From Chitinophagaceae bacterium (GTDB lineage Bacteria; Bacteroidota; Bacteroidia; Chitinophagales; Chitinophagaceae), in assembly GCA_023957575.1 (NCBI GenBank), contig JAMLGU010000002.1:372001-436000 (forward strand): a DNA stretch of 64,000 nt, given 5' to 3'. Positions 33,009 through 40,789 of this stretch are shown here, piece after piece (the first letter of the stretch is position 1; each line of letters starts with the position of its first letter). Both the position numbers and the translations under genes were made by a program. The notes under the pieces are model-generated. The model searched no databases. It worked only from the letters and a program-made list of their open reading frames with translations, and was not told where the DNA came from.

Positions 33009-33938
33009 ATGAGTAACATAGAACAACATATCAAAAACATAGACATCCGTGAAGATTATCTTTTGAAAGAAGATCATCTTTTAGAAATCTTATTGCAAGA
33101 CAAAACCACCCAAAAGAATATCCTTTGGGCAACGGATTCCTATGAACAAAAAGGAGAAAAATATATCGCTTCAGCACACATTACATCGGATTTGATAACC
33201 GGAGATAATGGTGATTTGATTCAACCAAGATCGGTCAAAAGTAAGGAAGAACAATTGTCGAGGACACGAGATAAAGCCGAAGTGTTTACACCGCTTTCTA
33301 TCGTCAAACAAATGAATGATGCTTGTGATTCCCAGGGAACTACAGAAAAAAACTGGCAAGAATACGTTTCTCTATTAAAATTGGAAATCACTTGTGGTGA
33401 AGCGCCTTTTATCGTTTCGCGTTACGACCCTGTTTCGGATAAGCAGGAATTATTGCCATTAAATAAACGTGTTGGTTTTTTAGATAAGAAATTACGTATT
33501 GTTTCTAAATATTGTGATACGCAAGAAGAATGGTTGCAATGGGCAAAAATTGCTTTTCAAAGCGCTTACGGTTTTGAATGGCAAGGCGATAATTTACTAA
33601 TAGCCCGGGAAAATTTGCTTTATACTTTTGTAGATTATTATGAAGATAAATTTAAGCATAAACCGGGTATTGAACTTCAAAAAGAGATTGCGGAAATCAT
33701 AGCATGGAACATCTTCCAAATGGACGGTTTGAAATATGTAATTCCGATGAGTTGTAAAACAGAGAAAGTGGTCATCAAAGGTCAGGTAACCTTATTTGAA
33801 GTAGAGGAAGACCGAATAGAAGAAAAACCTTGTGATGGTTGCAAAACCAACAATGCAAAAAAGCATAATGGCATTTATGTAACAATTTTGGATTGGAAGG
33901 AGGGGAAAGTAATACGATTTGTGGATATGGCAGAATAA
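33009..33938 (+). CDS. methyltransferase-like R-M partner protein (restriction endonuclease subunit M-like), no NPPY motif
   Basis: A 309-residue cytoplasmic protein. KAEVFTPLSIVKQMNDACDS recalls the entry to adenine methyltransferases, and LEITCGEAPFIVSRYDPVSD looks like a changed motif I (usual form DPxCGxGxF). Further conserved blocks are RVGFLDKKLRIVSKY, YGFEWQGDNLLIARENLLYTF and IIAWNIFQMDGLKYVIP. No NPPY or DPPY motif IV exists, so it is unlikely to methylate by itself. A late Cys pair (CDGCK) may bind metal. I recognise the family as one found beside helicase-methyltransferase genes. Its role (specificity, SAM binding or nuclease control) is unknown. A promoter of its own is possible in the 48-bp gap before it. 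Confidence 0.75.
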   Translation: MSNIEQHIKNIDIREDYLLKEDHLLEILLQDKTTQKNILWATDSYEQKGEKYIASAHITSDLITGDNGDLIQPRSVKSKEEQLSRTRDKAEVFTPLSIVKQMNDACDSQGTTEKNWQEYVSLLKLEITCGEAPFIVSRYDPVSDKQELLPLNKRVGFLDKKLRIVSKYCDTQEEWLQWAKIAFQSAYGFEWQGDNLLIARENLLYTFVDYYEDKFKHKPGIELQKEIAEIIAWNIFQMDGLKYVIPMSCKTEKVVIKGQVTLFEVEEDRIEEKPCDGCKTNNAKKHNGIYVTILDWKEGKVIRFVDMAE

Positions 33939-34063
33939 AAAAAAATGATGGCAGGAAAAGACACGGCTGCATTACATCCAGTTTACCTTCGGCGTTAGTT
34001 TCCTTCGTGGCTGCCTGTGGAAAGCTGGTCAGACGTTAATGATAATCAAAATTGTTTTTGTTA

Positions 34064-34551
34064 TCTTTTTACCCTGCGCCAGTCCAAAGGGGCGATGGGT
34101 GGTTGGGGAGAGTAACAGAGGTTGATTTTATTTTTTCAGGCTTGATGTGCCAGCCGGTGCAAGGCAGAGGCTTTATCAAGGTAGGTACAATTCTGGACTT
34201 AGTCTGGTTTGGGGAACAGAAAAAAGAAATGCAGTAAATAGGATACGGTTCATGGAGTAAAGCGCCTCACCCCCGGTCCCTCTCCGGGTGGAGAGGGGAA
34301 TGAGAATATTTTTTTGGGAGAAATTTAAAAGGCAGTAATTTTAAAGGGAATTGATTTGTAAGAGAAAGTGAATATTGGCTGGAGAAAATAGGCTATGAGG
34401 TTTTTGATTTTAACCTGGAATCAGTTTGTTTTTTTTGACTGCGGAGAATAAATTGTTTTAATATTTAAGTAAATAAAGTAAAATTAATTAAAGAATGATA
34501 ACTCGTTAATAGACAAGTAGTTAATATTCGATTGTGATATGTGTTATTTTG
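34064..34551 (+). repeat. right copy (R2) of the diverged direct repeat flanking the R-M cassette
   Basis: It starts with the same 45 bp as R1 and keeps the same order of matching blocks. It is about 97 bp longer, partly because a REP-like hairpin and its flanks sit inside. It fills most of the 712-bp gap between the methyltransferase-like gene and the CPBP gene. Before it, 33,939-34,063 shows no feature I can name. Confidence 0.8.
34278..34297. repeat. REP-like hairpin inside R2
   Basis: CCCTCTCC-GGGT-GGAGAGGG is a perfect 8-bp stem. The flank CCTCACCCCCGGT is the inverted form of the copy at 19,226-19,245. Confidence 0.75.
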
Positions 34552-34650
34552 GCTTTTTTTGAGTTGGCAGCAATCTTTAAAGACAGACTGCTCATGAAAA
34601 TATTTTTAACAAATGAGTAATGTTTAATTAGATATAAATTATAGAAATTT

Positions 34651-35571
34651 ATGAAATCAGTAGTTCGAAAATATCCCGTTATTACATTCTTCACTTTATC
34701 TGTTCTAATCTCTTGGGCAGGTTGGATTCCTTATGCTGCTTCAAAAGCAGGATTGTTGAATCTAAATATTCCTTCGGAAATTATTTGGCTTGCAGAATTT
34801 GGGCCATCGCTTTCTGCAATAATTATTACTGCATTAATTTATGGAAAGACTGAGGTTAAAAGTTTGCTTAAACGCCTTTTGATATGGAAGACACATATTA
34901 AATGGTATTTCTTTGCTATACTGGTTACTCCAATTCTAATTTTAGCATCAATTGGAATTGATATTTTATTTTTCAAAACAACCTACGATTTTTCGCTATT
35001 GAGTCAATGGGACGCCAACTTTATTAATCGAACAGAAGCTTTTACTCCTTCAATGGGGCTTATTACTCAATTAGTTTCCTTTATGCACACAGGGACTTTT
35101 GCTACAGGACTTGTCTTTTTAATTTTAGCTCTAACCAATGGCGGACTTTCGGAAGAGATAGGCTGGCGTGGATTTGCCTTAAGTAAATTTCAGGACAAAC
35201 CATACAATTTTTTAGTTTCAAGTTTGTTCGTTGCTTTATTATGGGCATTCTGGCACACAGGGACACTATTTTGGCAAACAGTGTTTACAGCTAATTTTTC
35301 AGAAGGAATTTCATTTGCATCAACTTATCTTTTTCAATATCTGTTGCTCGTAATTCCTTTATCAGTGCTATATACGTTTTTATACAATGGAACAAATGGA
35401 AGTATTCTTCTTTCAATAATATTACACGCCTTTTATAATATTTCAATTTCAATATTTGCAACGGCTCTACCGAATTTCCCAATGATAATATTAGTTGTTT
35501 TGCTTTGGATATTTGCAATTTTACTGACAATTATTCTTTGGAAAAAAAGTAAATACAACAAGGCAGCTTAA
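34651..35571 (+). CDS. CPBP-family intramembrane glutamic protease (CAAX protease-like)
   Basis: A 306-residue membrane protein with about eight hydrophobic segments. Motif 1 is EEIGWRGFAL near residue 167 and motif 2 is FWHTG near 200; a His near 268 (LHAFYNI) completes the site expected for ABI/CPBP proteases. Such proteins process or protect against small peptides, or are involved in self-immunity. The substrate is unknown. The VOC lipoprotein gene follows after 26 bp, so the two are likely one unit. It lies just outside the right cassette repeat. Confidence 0.9.
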   Translation: MKSVVRKYPVITFFTLSVLISWAGWIPYAASKAGLLNLNIPSEIIWLAEFGPSLSAIIITALIYGKTEVKSLLKRLLIWKTHIKWYFFAILVTPILILASIGIDILFFKTTYDFSLLSQWDANFINRTEAFTPSMGLITQLVSFMHTGTFATGLVFLILALTNGGLSEEIGWRGFALSKFQDKPYNFLVSSLFVALLWAFWHTGTLFWQTVFTANFSEGISFASTYLFQYLLLVIPLSVLYTFLYNGTNGSILLSIILHAFYNISISIFATALPNFPMIILVVLLWIFAILLTIILWKKSKYNKAA

Positions 35572-35597
35572 AAAACAACCCAACAAAAATACACGAG

Positions 35598-36140
35598 ATG
35601 AAAAACCTAATATTTACAATTTTTATTTTAGCAACCTTGACAAGTTGCGACTCGACAACTAAAAAATCAAAAAATATGGCAGAACAAAAAAATCATTCTG
35701 ACGAACTTCTTGCACAACAAGACACGACTCCTAAGGTGACAGGCATTGGCGGAATTTTCTTTTTTTCCGAAAACCCTGATAAAACAAAAGAATGGTATTC
35801 CGAAAATTTGGGACTTGAAGTTAACCAATGGGGTTCAAGTTTTGAATTTAGAAATGCAAACAGACCAAACGAAATAAATTACCTGCAATGGAGTCCGTTT
35901 AAGCAGGGAAGTGAATATTTCTCTCCTTCAAAAAAGGAATTTATGATAAACTATCGAGTTCAAAACATTGAAGGGCTTGTGAACAAACTTAAAAACAATG
36001 GTGTGACAATTCTTGACAGCATTGAAGCGTATGACTATGGAAAGTTTGTTCACATTATGGATACGGAAGGCAATAAGATAGAACTTTGGGAGCCTGTTGA
36101 CAGCATTCTCACTAAAATGGGTGGCAAGACAACTAAATAA
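35598..36140 (+). CDS. VOC-family (glyoxalase-like) lipoprotein
   Basis: A 180-residue protein with a lipobox LATLTSC (Cys17), unusual for a glyoxalase/bleomycin-resistance fold, which is normally cytoplasmic. The VOC core is GIGGIFFFSENPDKTKEWYS, then a FEFRNA strand and FVHIMDTEGNKIELWEP near the end. The last Glu is the usual metal ligand position. It could bind a small molecule at the membrane; the substrate is unknown. It follows the CPBP gene by 26 bp. The 272 bp after it hold only a 21-codon reading (36,278) that I do not call a gene. Confidence 0.85.
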   Translation: MKNLIFTIFILATLTSCDSTTKKSKNMAEQKNHSDELLAQQDTTPKVTGIGGIFFFSENPDKTKEWYSENLGLEVNQWGSSFEFRNANRPNEINYLQWSPFKQGSEYFSPSKKEFMINYRVQNIEGLVNKLKNNGVTILDSIEAYDYGKFVHIMDTEGNKIELWEPVDSILTKMGGKTTK

Positions 36141-36412
36141 ATAAAATTGAATCAAAGGAATAAGAAATCATTTACAAATATTTGGAATCGTGATAAGGCG
36201 AATCGCACACGGTTTGGCGAAAGTAAATTCTTATTCAAAATTCGCTTTTTCTATAGAATTCTTAAAATAACTCAAAAATGAAAATCTTAATAACGATATT
36301 AGGATTACCCAATGGTGTATTTGGTCGGGTAAATACTTTGTAACGGACTGCCCAAAAATCGGGGCTTACAACATCACTACACAATATTTCACATCTAAAG
36401 CATTTATTTCCA

Positions 36413-37060
36413 TTACCCCATCAATCCGGCAATAATATTAATGGTGAGCGCCAGTACAAAAGTATTGAGGGCGAAAGCCAGAATACCATGAAACAAGGCT
36501 ATCCTTCGGATGGCGCGTGAACTGATTTCTACATCCGATACCTGAAAGGTGCATCCCAGTACGAACGAAAAATAAGCAAAATCAATATAGTCAGGCGCTT
36601 CATCACCCGGAAAATTGAGGCCCTTGCCTCCGATATTATTCCGATAATAAAGGTGTGCGTAATGAAAAATAAAGACTGTGTGTACCAATATCCAGGATAA
36701 TATCATTCCTGAGATTACTATCGGGATAAACAATATTCCTTCGGGATTTTGGTGTTTTTGTGTGGCAAGAATGAGTACTGCCAGTAAGCTGGCAAATGAG
36801 GCCATCAACACCATCGTAAATACAAACGATTTGCTCCCGTCCTCAATGCCCGCATTTTTCTTTATTCGAGAAACGGGGAGAAGTATAATGACAATCCAGC
36901 ATAAAATAATATATGTCATAGAGAAACTAATCCAGGCAATCAGTAATTTGAAAAGATGGTTATAAGTAGGCGGGAGAAAGTAATAGGCAATGGCTGCCAC
37001 AATAAACGAAATGATAAACCGGTGAATCGGCCTTAAGTTGTTTAAAAACCCTGATTGCAT
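36413..37060 (-). CDS. DUF1345 membrane protein
   Basis: A 215-residue integral membrane protein with six predicted segments. The C-terminal half has the DUF1345 pattern: DYIDFAYFSFVLGCTFQVSDVEISSR, RRIALFHGILAFALNTFVLALTIN. The function is not known. It is the only gene between the VOC gene and ndk, and starts about 50 bp from the ndk terminator. Confidence 0.88.
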   Translation of the reverse strand: MQSGFLNNLRPIHRFIISFIVAAIAYYFLPPTYNHLFKLLIAWISFSMTYIILCWIVIILLPVSRIKKNAGIEDGSKSFVFTMVLMASFASLLAVLILATQKHQNPEGILFIPIVISGMILSWILVHTVFIFHYAHLYYRNNIGGKGLNFPGDEAPDYIDFAYFSFVLGCTFQVSDVEISSRAIRRIALFHGILAFALNTFVLALTINIIAGLMG

Positions 37061-37115
37061 ATATTTAATTTCTTTTTTTATTAAAACCTCAGGTTAAAGA
37101 ATTCATAAAAATAAT

Positions 37116-37144
37116 AAAACCGGCTCTAAATTGAAGCCGGTTTT
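37116..37144 (-). terminator. rho-independent terminator after ndk
   Basis: AAAACCGGCT (37,116-37,125) pairs perfectly with AGCCGGTTTT (37,135-37,144) around a 9-nt loop, 26 bp past the ndk stop on the minus strand. Confidence 0.88.
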
Positions 37145-37169
37145 AAAAACAATTAAAATATCTTGAAAA

Positions 37170-37586
37170 TTATACTCTTTCTATTCCGCTGAAAAAGAAG
37201 TCGCCTTCAATTTTTGCATTTTCATCGCTGTCGCTGCCATGTACAGCGTTTTCCTCGATGGATACTGCAAACAGTTTTCTGATAGTACCTTCGGCAGCAT
37301 TTACAGGGTTGGTTGCGCCTATCAACTCGCGGAAAGCATTGACAGCATTGTCTTTTTCCAGAATTGCAGCGATGATTGGCCCACGGCTCATATAAGCGAT
37401 TAGTTCGCCATAGAAAGGTTTTTCTTTGTGAATGGCATAAAATTCACCTGCTTTTTCAGGTGTCAGATGGGTCAGTTTCATGGCTACCAGCCTGAATCCT
37501 TCCTTCAAAATTCGGTCAATAATAGCGCCGGCATATCCTTTTTCCATTGCATCGGGCTTTATCATCGTAAAAGTACGGTTACTCAT
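37170..37586 (-). CDS. ndk: nucleoside diphosphate kinase
   Basis: A 138-residue enzyme that transfers the gamma phosphate from ATP to nucleoside diphosphates through a phospho-His. The N-terminus [18 protein letters not shown] and the active-site NAVHGSDS (His near residue 115) are diagnostic. RGPIIAAIL and [17 protein letters not shown] are also conserved. Length is normal. It is divergent from nrnA with -7 elements on each strand in the 85-bp gap. Confidence 0.98.
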   Translation of the reverse strand: MSNRTFTMIKPDAMEKGYAGAIIDRILKEGFRLVAMKLTHLTPEKAGEFYAIHKEKPFYGELIAYMSRGPIIAAILEKDNAVNAFRELIGATNPVNAAEGTIRKLFAVSIEENAVHGSDSDENAKIEGDFFFSGIERV

Positions 37587-37612
37587 AATTCACTGTTTTT
37601 ATAATTGGTGTG

Positions 37613-37620
37613 CAAAGTTA
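37613..37620 (-). promoter_or_regulatory. putative -7 element for ndk
   Basis: TAACTTTG on the minus strand, 26 nt before the ndk ATG at 37,586. Confidence 0.5.
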
Positions 37621-37654
37621 GGATAATCGGTTTACTTATTTGAGTTTATTTACC

Positions 37655-37662
37655 TATTTTTG
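37655..37662 (+). promoter_or_regulatory. putative -7 element, 9 nt before nrnA start
   Basis: TATTTTTG, then CGCCTCTTT, then ATG. The expected transcription start is only a few bases before the start codon. The core overlaps an in-frame TTG at 37,660 that would otherwise look like a start. Confidence 0.5.
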
Positions 37663-37671
37663 CGCCTCTTT

Positions 37672-38679
37672 ATGAAATCCATACAGGAAATATACCAAAA
37701 AATGGAGCAGGCGGGCAGGGTGGTGATAACCATGCACCAGAAACCGGATGCCGATGCTATGGGTTCTGCTTTGGGTTTGTACCATTTTTTACAAAAACTT
37801 GGTCATGAGGTTGTCGTTATTTCACCCACTAACTGGGCCGGATGGCTCAACTGGATGCCGGGTTGTAAAGAAGTGGTTGATTTTGAAAAGCAAAGAGAGA
37901 AAGCTGTAGATATTTTGAATAGCGCCGAATGGGTTTTCTGTCTCGATTTTAACATTTTTCATCGCACCAAGAATTTTGAAAAGCCTCTGTATGATTTTAA
38001 AGGCATTAAGGTTTTAATAGACCATCACAGAGAGCCTGATACCGAATCCTTCGATTATGGCATCAGTAATCCGGAAAAAAGCTCGACCTGTGAAATGGTG
38101 TATGATTTTATAATTGCATCCGGCAATGAAAATCTGATTGATGAAAATATGGCTGCCTGCCTGTATGCCGGCCTTGTTTCTGACACAGGATCATTTAAGT
38201 TCAACTGTACAACGCCTGCAGTACACAGGATGGCTGCCCGATTGATGGAAACCGGTATAGATCATTCGGAAATACACAGCAATCTGTTTGACAATTTTTT
38301 GGAAAACAGAATCAGGTTTATCGGGCATGTTTTAACCAGAAGGCTTGAGTTTTTTTATGAATATAATACGGCGCTGATAGCTATCCCCAAGCACGACATT
38401 TTGAAATATGAAATAAAAACGGGCGACACCGAAGGGTTAGTTAATTATCCGCAGGCCGTACAGGGCATAAAATTAGTGGGGCTGGTGATTGACCGCGATG
38501 AAGAAAGAAAATTGAGTTTCAGAAGTAAAGGAGATTTTGACTGTAATGAATTTGCCCGCAAGTACTTCAATGGAGGCGGTCATTTTAACGCAGCCGGCGG
38601 AAACAGTAAAGATTCATTGGAGCAAACAGTTTCAGCCTTTAAACAGGCGTTAAAAGAAAATGAACAAATTTTACAATAA
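37672..38679 (+). CDS. nrnA: DHH-DHHA1 phosphoesterase, NrnA-like (oligoribonuclease / pAp phosphatase)
   Basis: A 335-residue manganese-type phosphoesterase that degrades short RNA oligomers and pAp. DHH motifs: HQKPDADAMGSALGL near residue 20, DHHREP near 120, SDTGSFKF near 178. The DHHA1 domain carries GGGHFNAAGG near 300. I chose the ATG at 37,672 rather than a TTG four codons upstream. It is followed after 26 bp by an FKBP lipoprotein gene, so the two are probably cotranscribed. Confidence 0.93.
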   Translation: MKSIQEIYQKMEQAGRVVITMHQKPDADAMGSALGLYHFLQKLGHEVVVISPTNWAGWLNWMPGCKEVVDFEKQREKAVDILNSAEWVFCLDFNIFHRTKNFEKPLYDFKGIKVLIDHHREPDTESFDYGISNPEKSSTCEMVYDFIIASGNENLIDENMAACLYAGLVSDTGSFKFNCTTPAVHRMAARLMETGIDHSEIHSNLFDNFLENRIRFIGHVLTRRLEFFYEYNTALIAIPKHDILKYEIKTGDTEGLVNYPQAVQGIKLVGLVIDRDEERKLSFRSKGDFDCNEFARKYFNGGGHFNAAGGNSKDSLEQTVSAFKQALKENEQILQ

Positions 38680-38705
38680 AAAAATAAACAAATAAAAAAT
38701 CAAAA

Positions 38706-39761
38706 ATGAAACAACTACGAATTTTGGGTTTTATAGCCATTGTGGCTCTTGCATTTACCGCGTGCACGGACACGAGTTATAAAAAAACAGCCAGCGGATT
38801 AAAGTATAAAATTATTGAAGGCAACAGTAAGGGTGAAATCGTTGATGGGCAGATTCTTAAAATGGAAATGATTCAAAAAATCAGCGGTCACAAAGATACA
38901 GTGGTTCAAAACACTTATGGCAGGGTTCCTATTTTCTACAAGAAACAACCTTTGCCACAGGGGCAACCGGTGTATGGTCCTGAAGAAGTATTGAATGATT
39001 TGAAAAAAGGAGATAGCTTAATAGCAATCGTTTATATTGATTCGGCTATTAAAAAAGGTCTGGCTCAAGAAGCTATGTTGCCTCCTTACATGAAAAAAGG
39101 AGATAAAATTACTTATACCTTCAAAGTGGTAGATGTGATTGCAAATGACAGCCTTGCTAATATAGAATACCAAAAGGCAATGGAAAAAGATGCTCCTCGT
39201 CAAAAGAAAGAGCAGGAGGAAATGATGGAAAAAGCCAAAGCCGAGCATGAAAAACAAATGAAGGAAGAAGAGGCCGCACTTGAAAAATCAGGCGAAAAAG
39301 CCAAATTAGTGAAAGAGATTGAAAATTATCTGGCCGCAAAAAAAATTGCAGCCATCAAAACACCTGCCGGCGCTTATATGAAGATTGATGAGCCGGGCAC
39401 AGGCGCTGCTGCTACAACCGGTAAATATGTAACCGTTACTTACACCGGAAAATATTTGAAAACCGACAGTACTTTTGAAACGAATACCTTTACCTATCAG
39501 GTAGAAAAACAAGGTATGATAAAAGGTTTTGAAGAAGGTGTAAAACAACTGAAACAAGGCGGAAAAGGAACAGTGTATATTCCCGGTTATCTGGCCTATG
39601 GTAAAAACCCTCCGGCAGGGTCGCCATTCAAAGCGTATGAGCCATTGTATTTTGAGTTAAATATCAAGGCAGTAAGCGATACAATGCCTGCTCAACAACC
39701 GATTCCTCAGCCACAACCTCAGGAGCAAAAGAAAAATGAACCGGCTAAAAAGAAAAAATAA
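38706..39761 (+). CDS. FKBP-type peptidyl-prolyl isomerase lipoprotein, two FKBP domains
   Basis: A 351-residue lipoprotein with lipobox FTAC (Cys20). A first degenerate FKBP domain covers residues 27-140 (ASGLKYKIIEGNSKGEIVDG..., ITYTFKVVDV). A charged coiled-coil linker of Glu, Lys and Met (about 150-200) follows, and then a second, better preserved domain (YVTVTYTGKYLKTDSTFETN, KGFEEGVKQLKQGGKGTVYIPGYLAYG, YFELNIKAV). The tail is rich in Pro, Gln and Lys. It is a periplasmic folding factor in the outer-membrane protein pathway by analogy. It follows nrnA and is closed by a strong terminator. Confidence 0.92.
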   Translation: MKQLRILGFIAIVALAFTACTDTSYKKTASGLKYKIIEGNSKGEIVDGQILKMEMIQKISGHKDTVVQNTYGRVPIFYKKQPLPQGQPVYGPEEVLNDLKKGDSLIAIVYIDSAIKKGLAQEAMLPPYMKKGDKITYTFKVVDVIANDSLANIEYQKAMEKDAPRQKKEQEEMMEKAKAEHEKQMKEEEAALEKSGEKAKLVKEIENYLAAKKIAAIKTPAGAYMKIDEPGTGAAATTGKYVTVTYTGKYLKTDSTFETNTFTYQVEKQGMIKGFEEGVKQLKQGGKGTVYIPGYLAYGKNPPAGSPFKAYEPLYFELNIKAVSDTMPAQQPIPQPQPQEQKKNEPAKKKK

Positions 39762-39785
39762 ACTTTTAGTATAATTTGTCAAAAG

Positions 39786-39815
39786 ACCATCCAAAAAAAC
39801 GGATGGTTTTTTTTT
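39786..39815 (+). terminator. rho-independent terminator after the FKBP lipoprotein gene
   Basis: ACCATCC (39,786-39,792) pairs with GGATGGT (39,801-39,807), followed by a run of nine T counting the last stem base. Confidence 0.9.
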
Positions 39816-39878
39816 GTGACTATCATCACTTAGTGCATCTTTAAAAATGTTTAACTTTAACCTTAAATTTTAAAAATT

Positions 39879-40082
39879 ATGAAAAAGAATTTAGGTAAGG
39901 CCGATAAGTTTATCAGAGTACTTCTTGCATTAGTTATTGGGTTTTTGTACTATAAGGGCATTATCTCGGGTGTTTTAGGTATCGTATTAATTGCTTTGGC
40001 ATTAATTTTTGTGCTTACAAGTTTGGTAAGCTTCTGCCCAATTTATGCATTGTTTGGAATAAATACCTGTAAAAAGAAGTAA
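39879..40082 (+). CDS. small DUF2892 (YgaP-like) membrane protein
   Basis: A 67-residue protein with two membrane helices (FIRVLLALVIGFLYYKGII and GVLGIVLIALALIFVLTSLV). Cys residues follow near the C-terminus (SFCPIYALFGINTCKK), the DUF2892 pattern found at the end of YgaP, where it joins a rhodanese domain. Here it stands free, followed by DsrE and thioredoxin genes, which suggests a sulfur or redox role. The start is supported by an AT-rich leader after the terminator. Confidence 0.88.
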   Translation: MKKNLGKADKFIRVLLALVIGFLYYKGIISGVLGIVLIALALIFVLTSLVSFCPIYALFGINTCKKK

Positions 40083-40153
40083 CAAATCTTATTTGCCAGC
40101 GAACACAAGTTTGATTCAATTTGTTTTAATCAGATGGTTAGGAAAGTCGGGAA

Positions 40154-40474
40154 ATGAAAATCGGAATTATTATAGAAACACAAGAATTCGAAAAAGCCTG
40201 GAATGCTTTTCGTTTTGCGGTAACTGCAAAAAAGATGGAGCATGAGGTGAAGGTGTTTTTGATGGGAGAGGCAGTAGCCTGTGAGGGATTGACCCATGAA
40301 AAATATAATGTGGATGAACAATTAAAATTATTTGTAAACATTGGCGGACAAATTCTTGCCTGTGGCACTTGTTTGAAATCCAGACAATTGGAAGGCACAG
40401 AATCCTGTCCGATCTCTACAATGGTGGATTGTGTAAACATGGTTGTCTGGGCCGATAAAACCGTTACTTTTTAA
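40154..40474 (+). CDS. DsrE-family protein
   Basis: A 106-residue protein of the DsrE/DsrF fold. IGIIIETQEFEKAWNAFRFAV opens the alpha/beta domain, VKVFLMGEAVACEG is the core, and GGQILACGTCLKSR carries two Cys in CGTC, the position of the persulfide-carrying Cys in active members. It may carry sulfane sulfur between partners. It sits 16 bp before a thioredoxin gene and 71 bp after the DUF2892 gene. Confidence 0.87.
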   Translation: MKIGIIIETQEFEKAWNAFRFAVTAKKMEHEVKVFLMGEAVACEGLTHEKYNVDEQLKLFVNIGGQILACGTCLKSRQLEGTESCPISTMVDCVNMVVWADKTVTF

Positions 40475-40489
40475 CTTAATGAAAATAAT

Positions 40490-40789
40490 ATGTCAACATC
40501 TTTCAATTCTTTAATAAATGGCGCACAACCAGTTTTGGTTGATTTTTCGGCAGAATGGTGTGGCCCCTGCAAAATGATGAAGCCCATACTGGAAGAGGTG
40601 AAATCCAAAGTGGGGGAAAAAATAAAAATCATCAAGGTGGATGTGGACAGAAGTCCGCAGGCAGCAGGAGCCTATCAAATTCAGGGAGTACCCACGCTCA
40701 TCTTGTTCAAAAATGGTAAGGTTCTCTGGAGGCAAAGCGGGGTAGTGCCAGCTCATCAATTGGAGCAGATTATCAATGCGCATACCTAA
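40490..40789 (+). CDS. trxA: thioredoxin
   Basis: A 99-residue cytoplasmic thioredoxin with the active site AEWCGPCKMMKP near residues 21-32, KVDVDRSPQAAGAYQIQGVPTL with the cis-Pro, and the usual length. It closes the DUF2892-DsrE-thioredoxin group. The stop overlaps that of the convergent folP gene by 4 bp (CTAA at 40,786-40,789). Confidence 0.95.
   Translation: MSTSFNSLINGAQPVLVDFSAEWCGPCKMMKPILEEVKSKVGEKIKIIKVDVDRSPQAAGAYQIQGVPTLILFKNGKVLWRQSGVVPAHQLEQIINAHT

Noticed and set aside
36278-36343. 21-codon reading frame (MKILITILGL...)
   Set aside because: It is too short, has no neighbours that support it, and lies in an otherwise empty gap.
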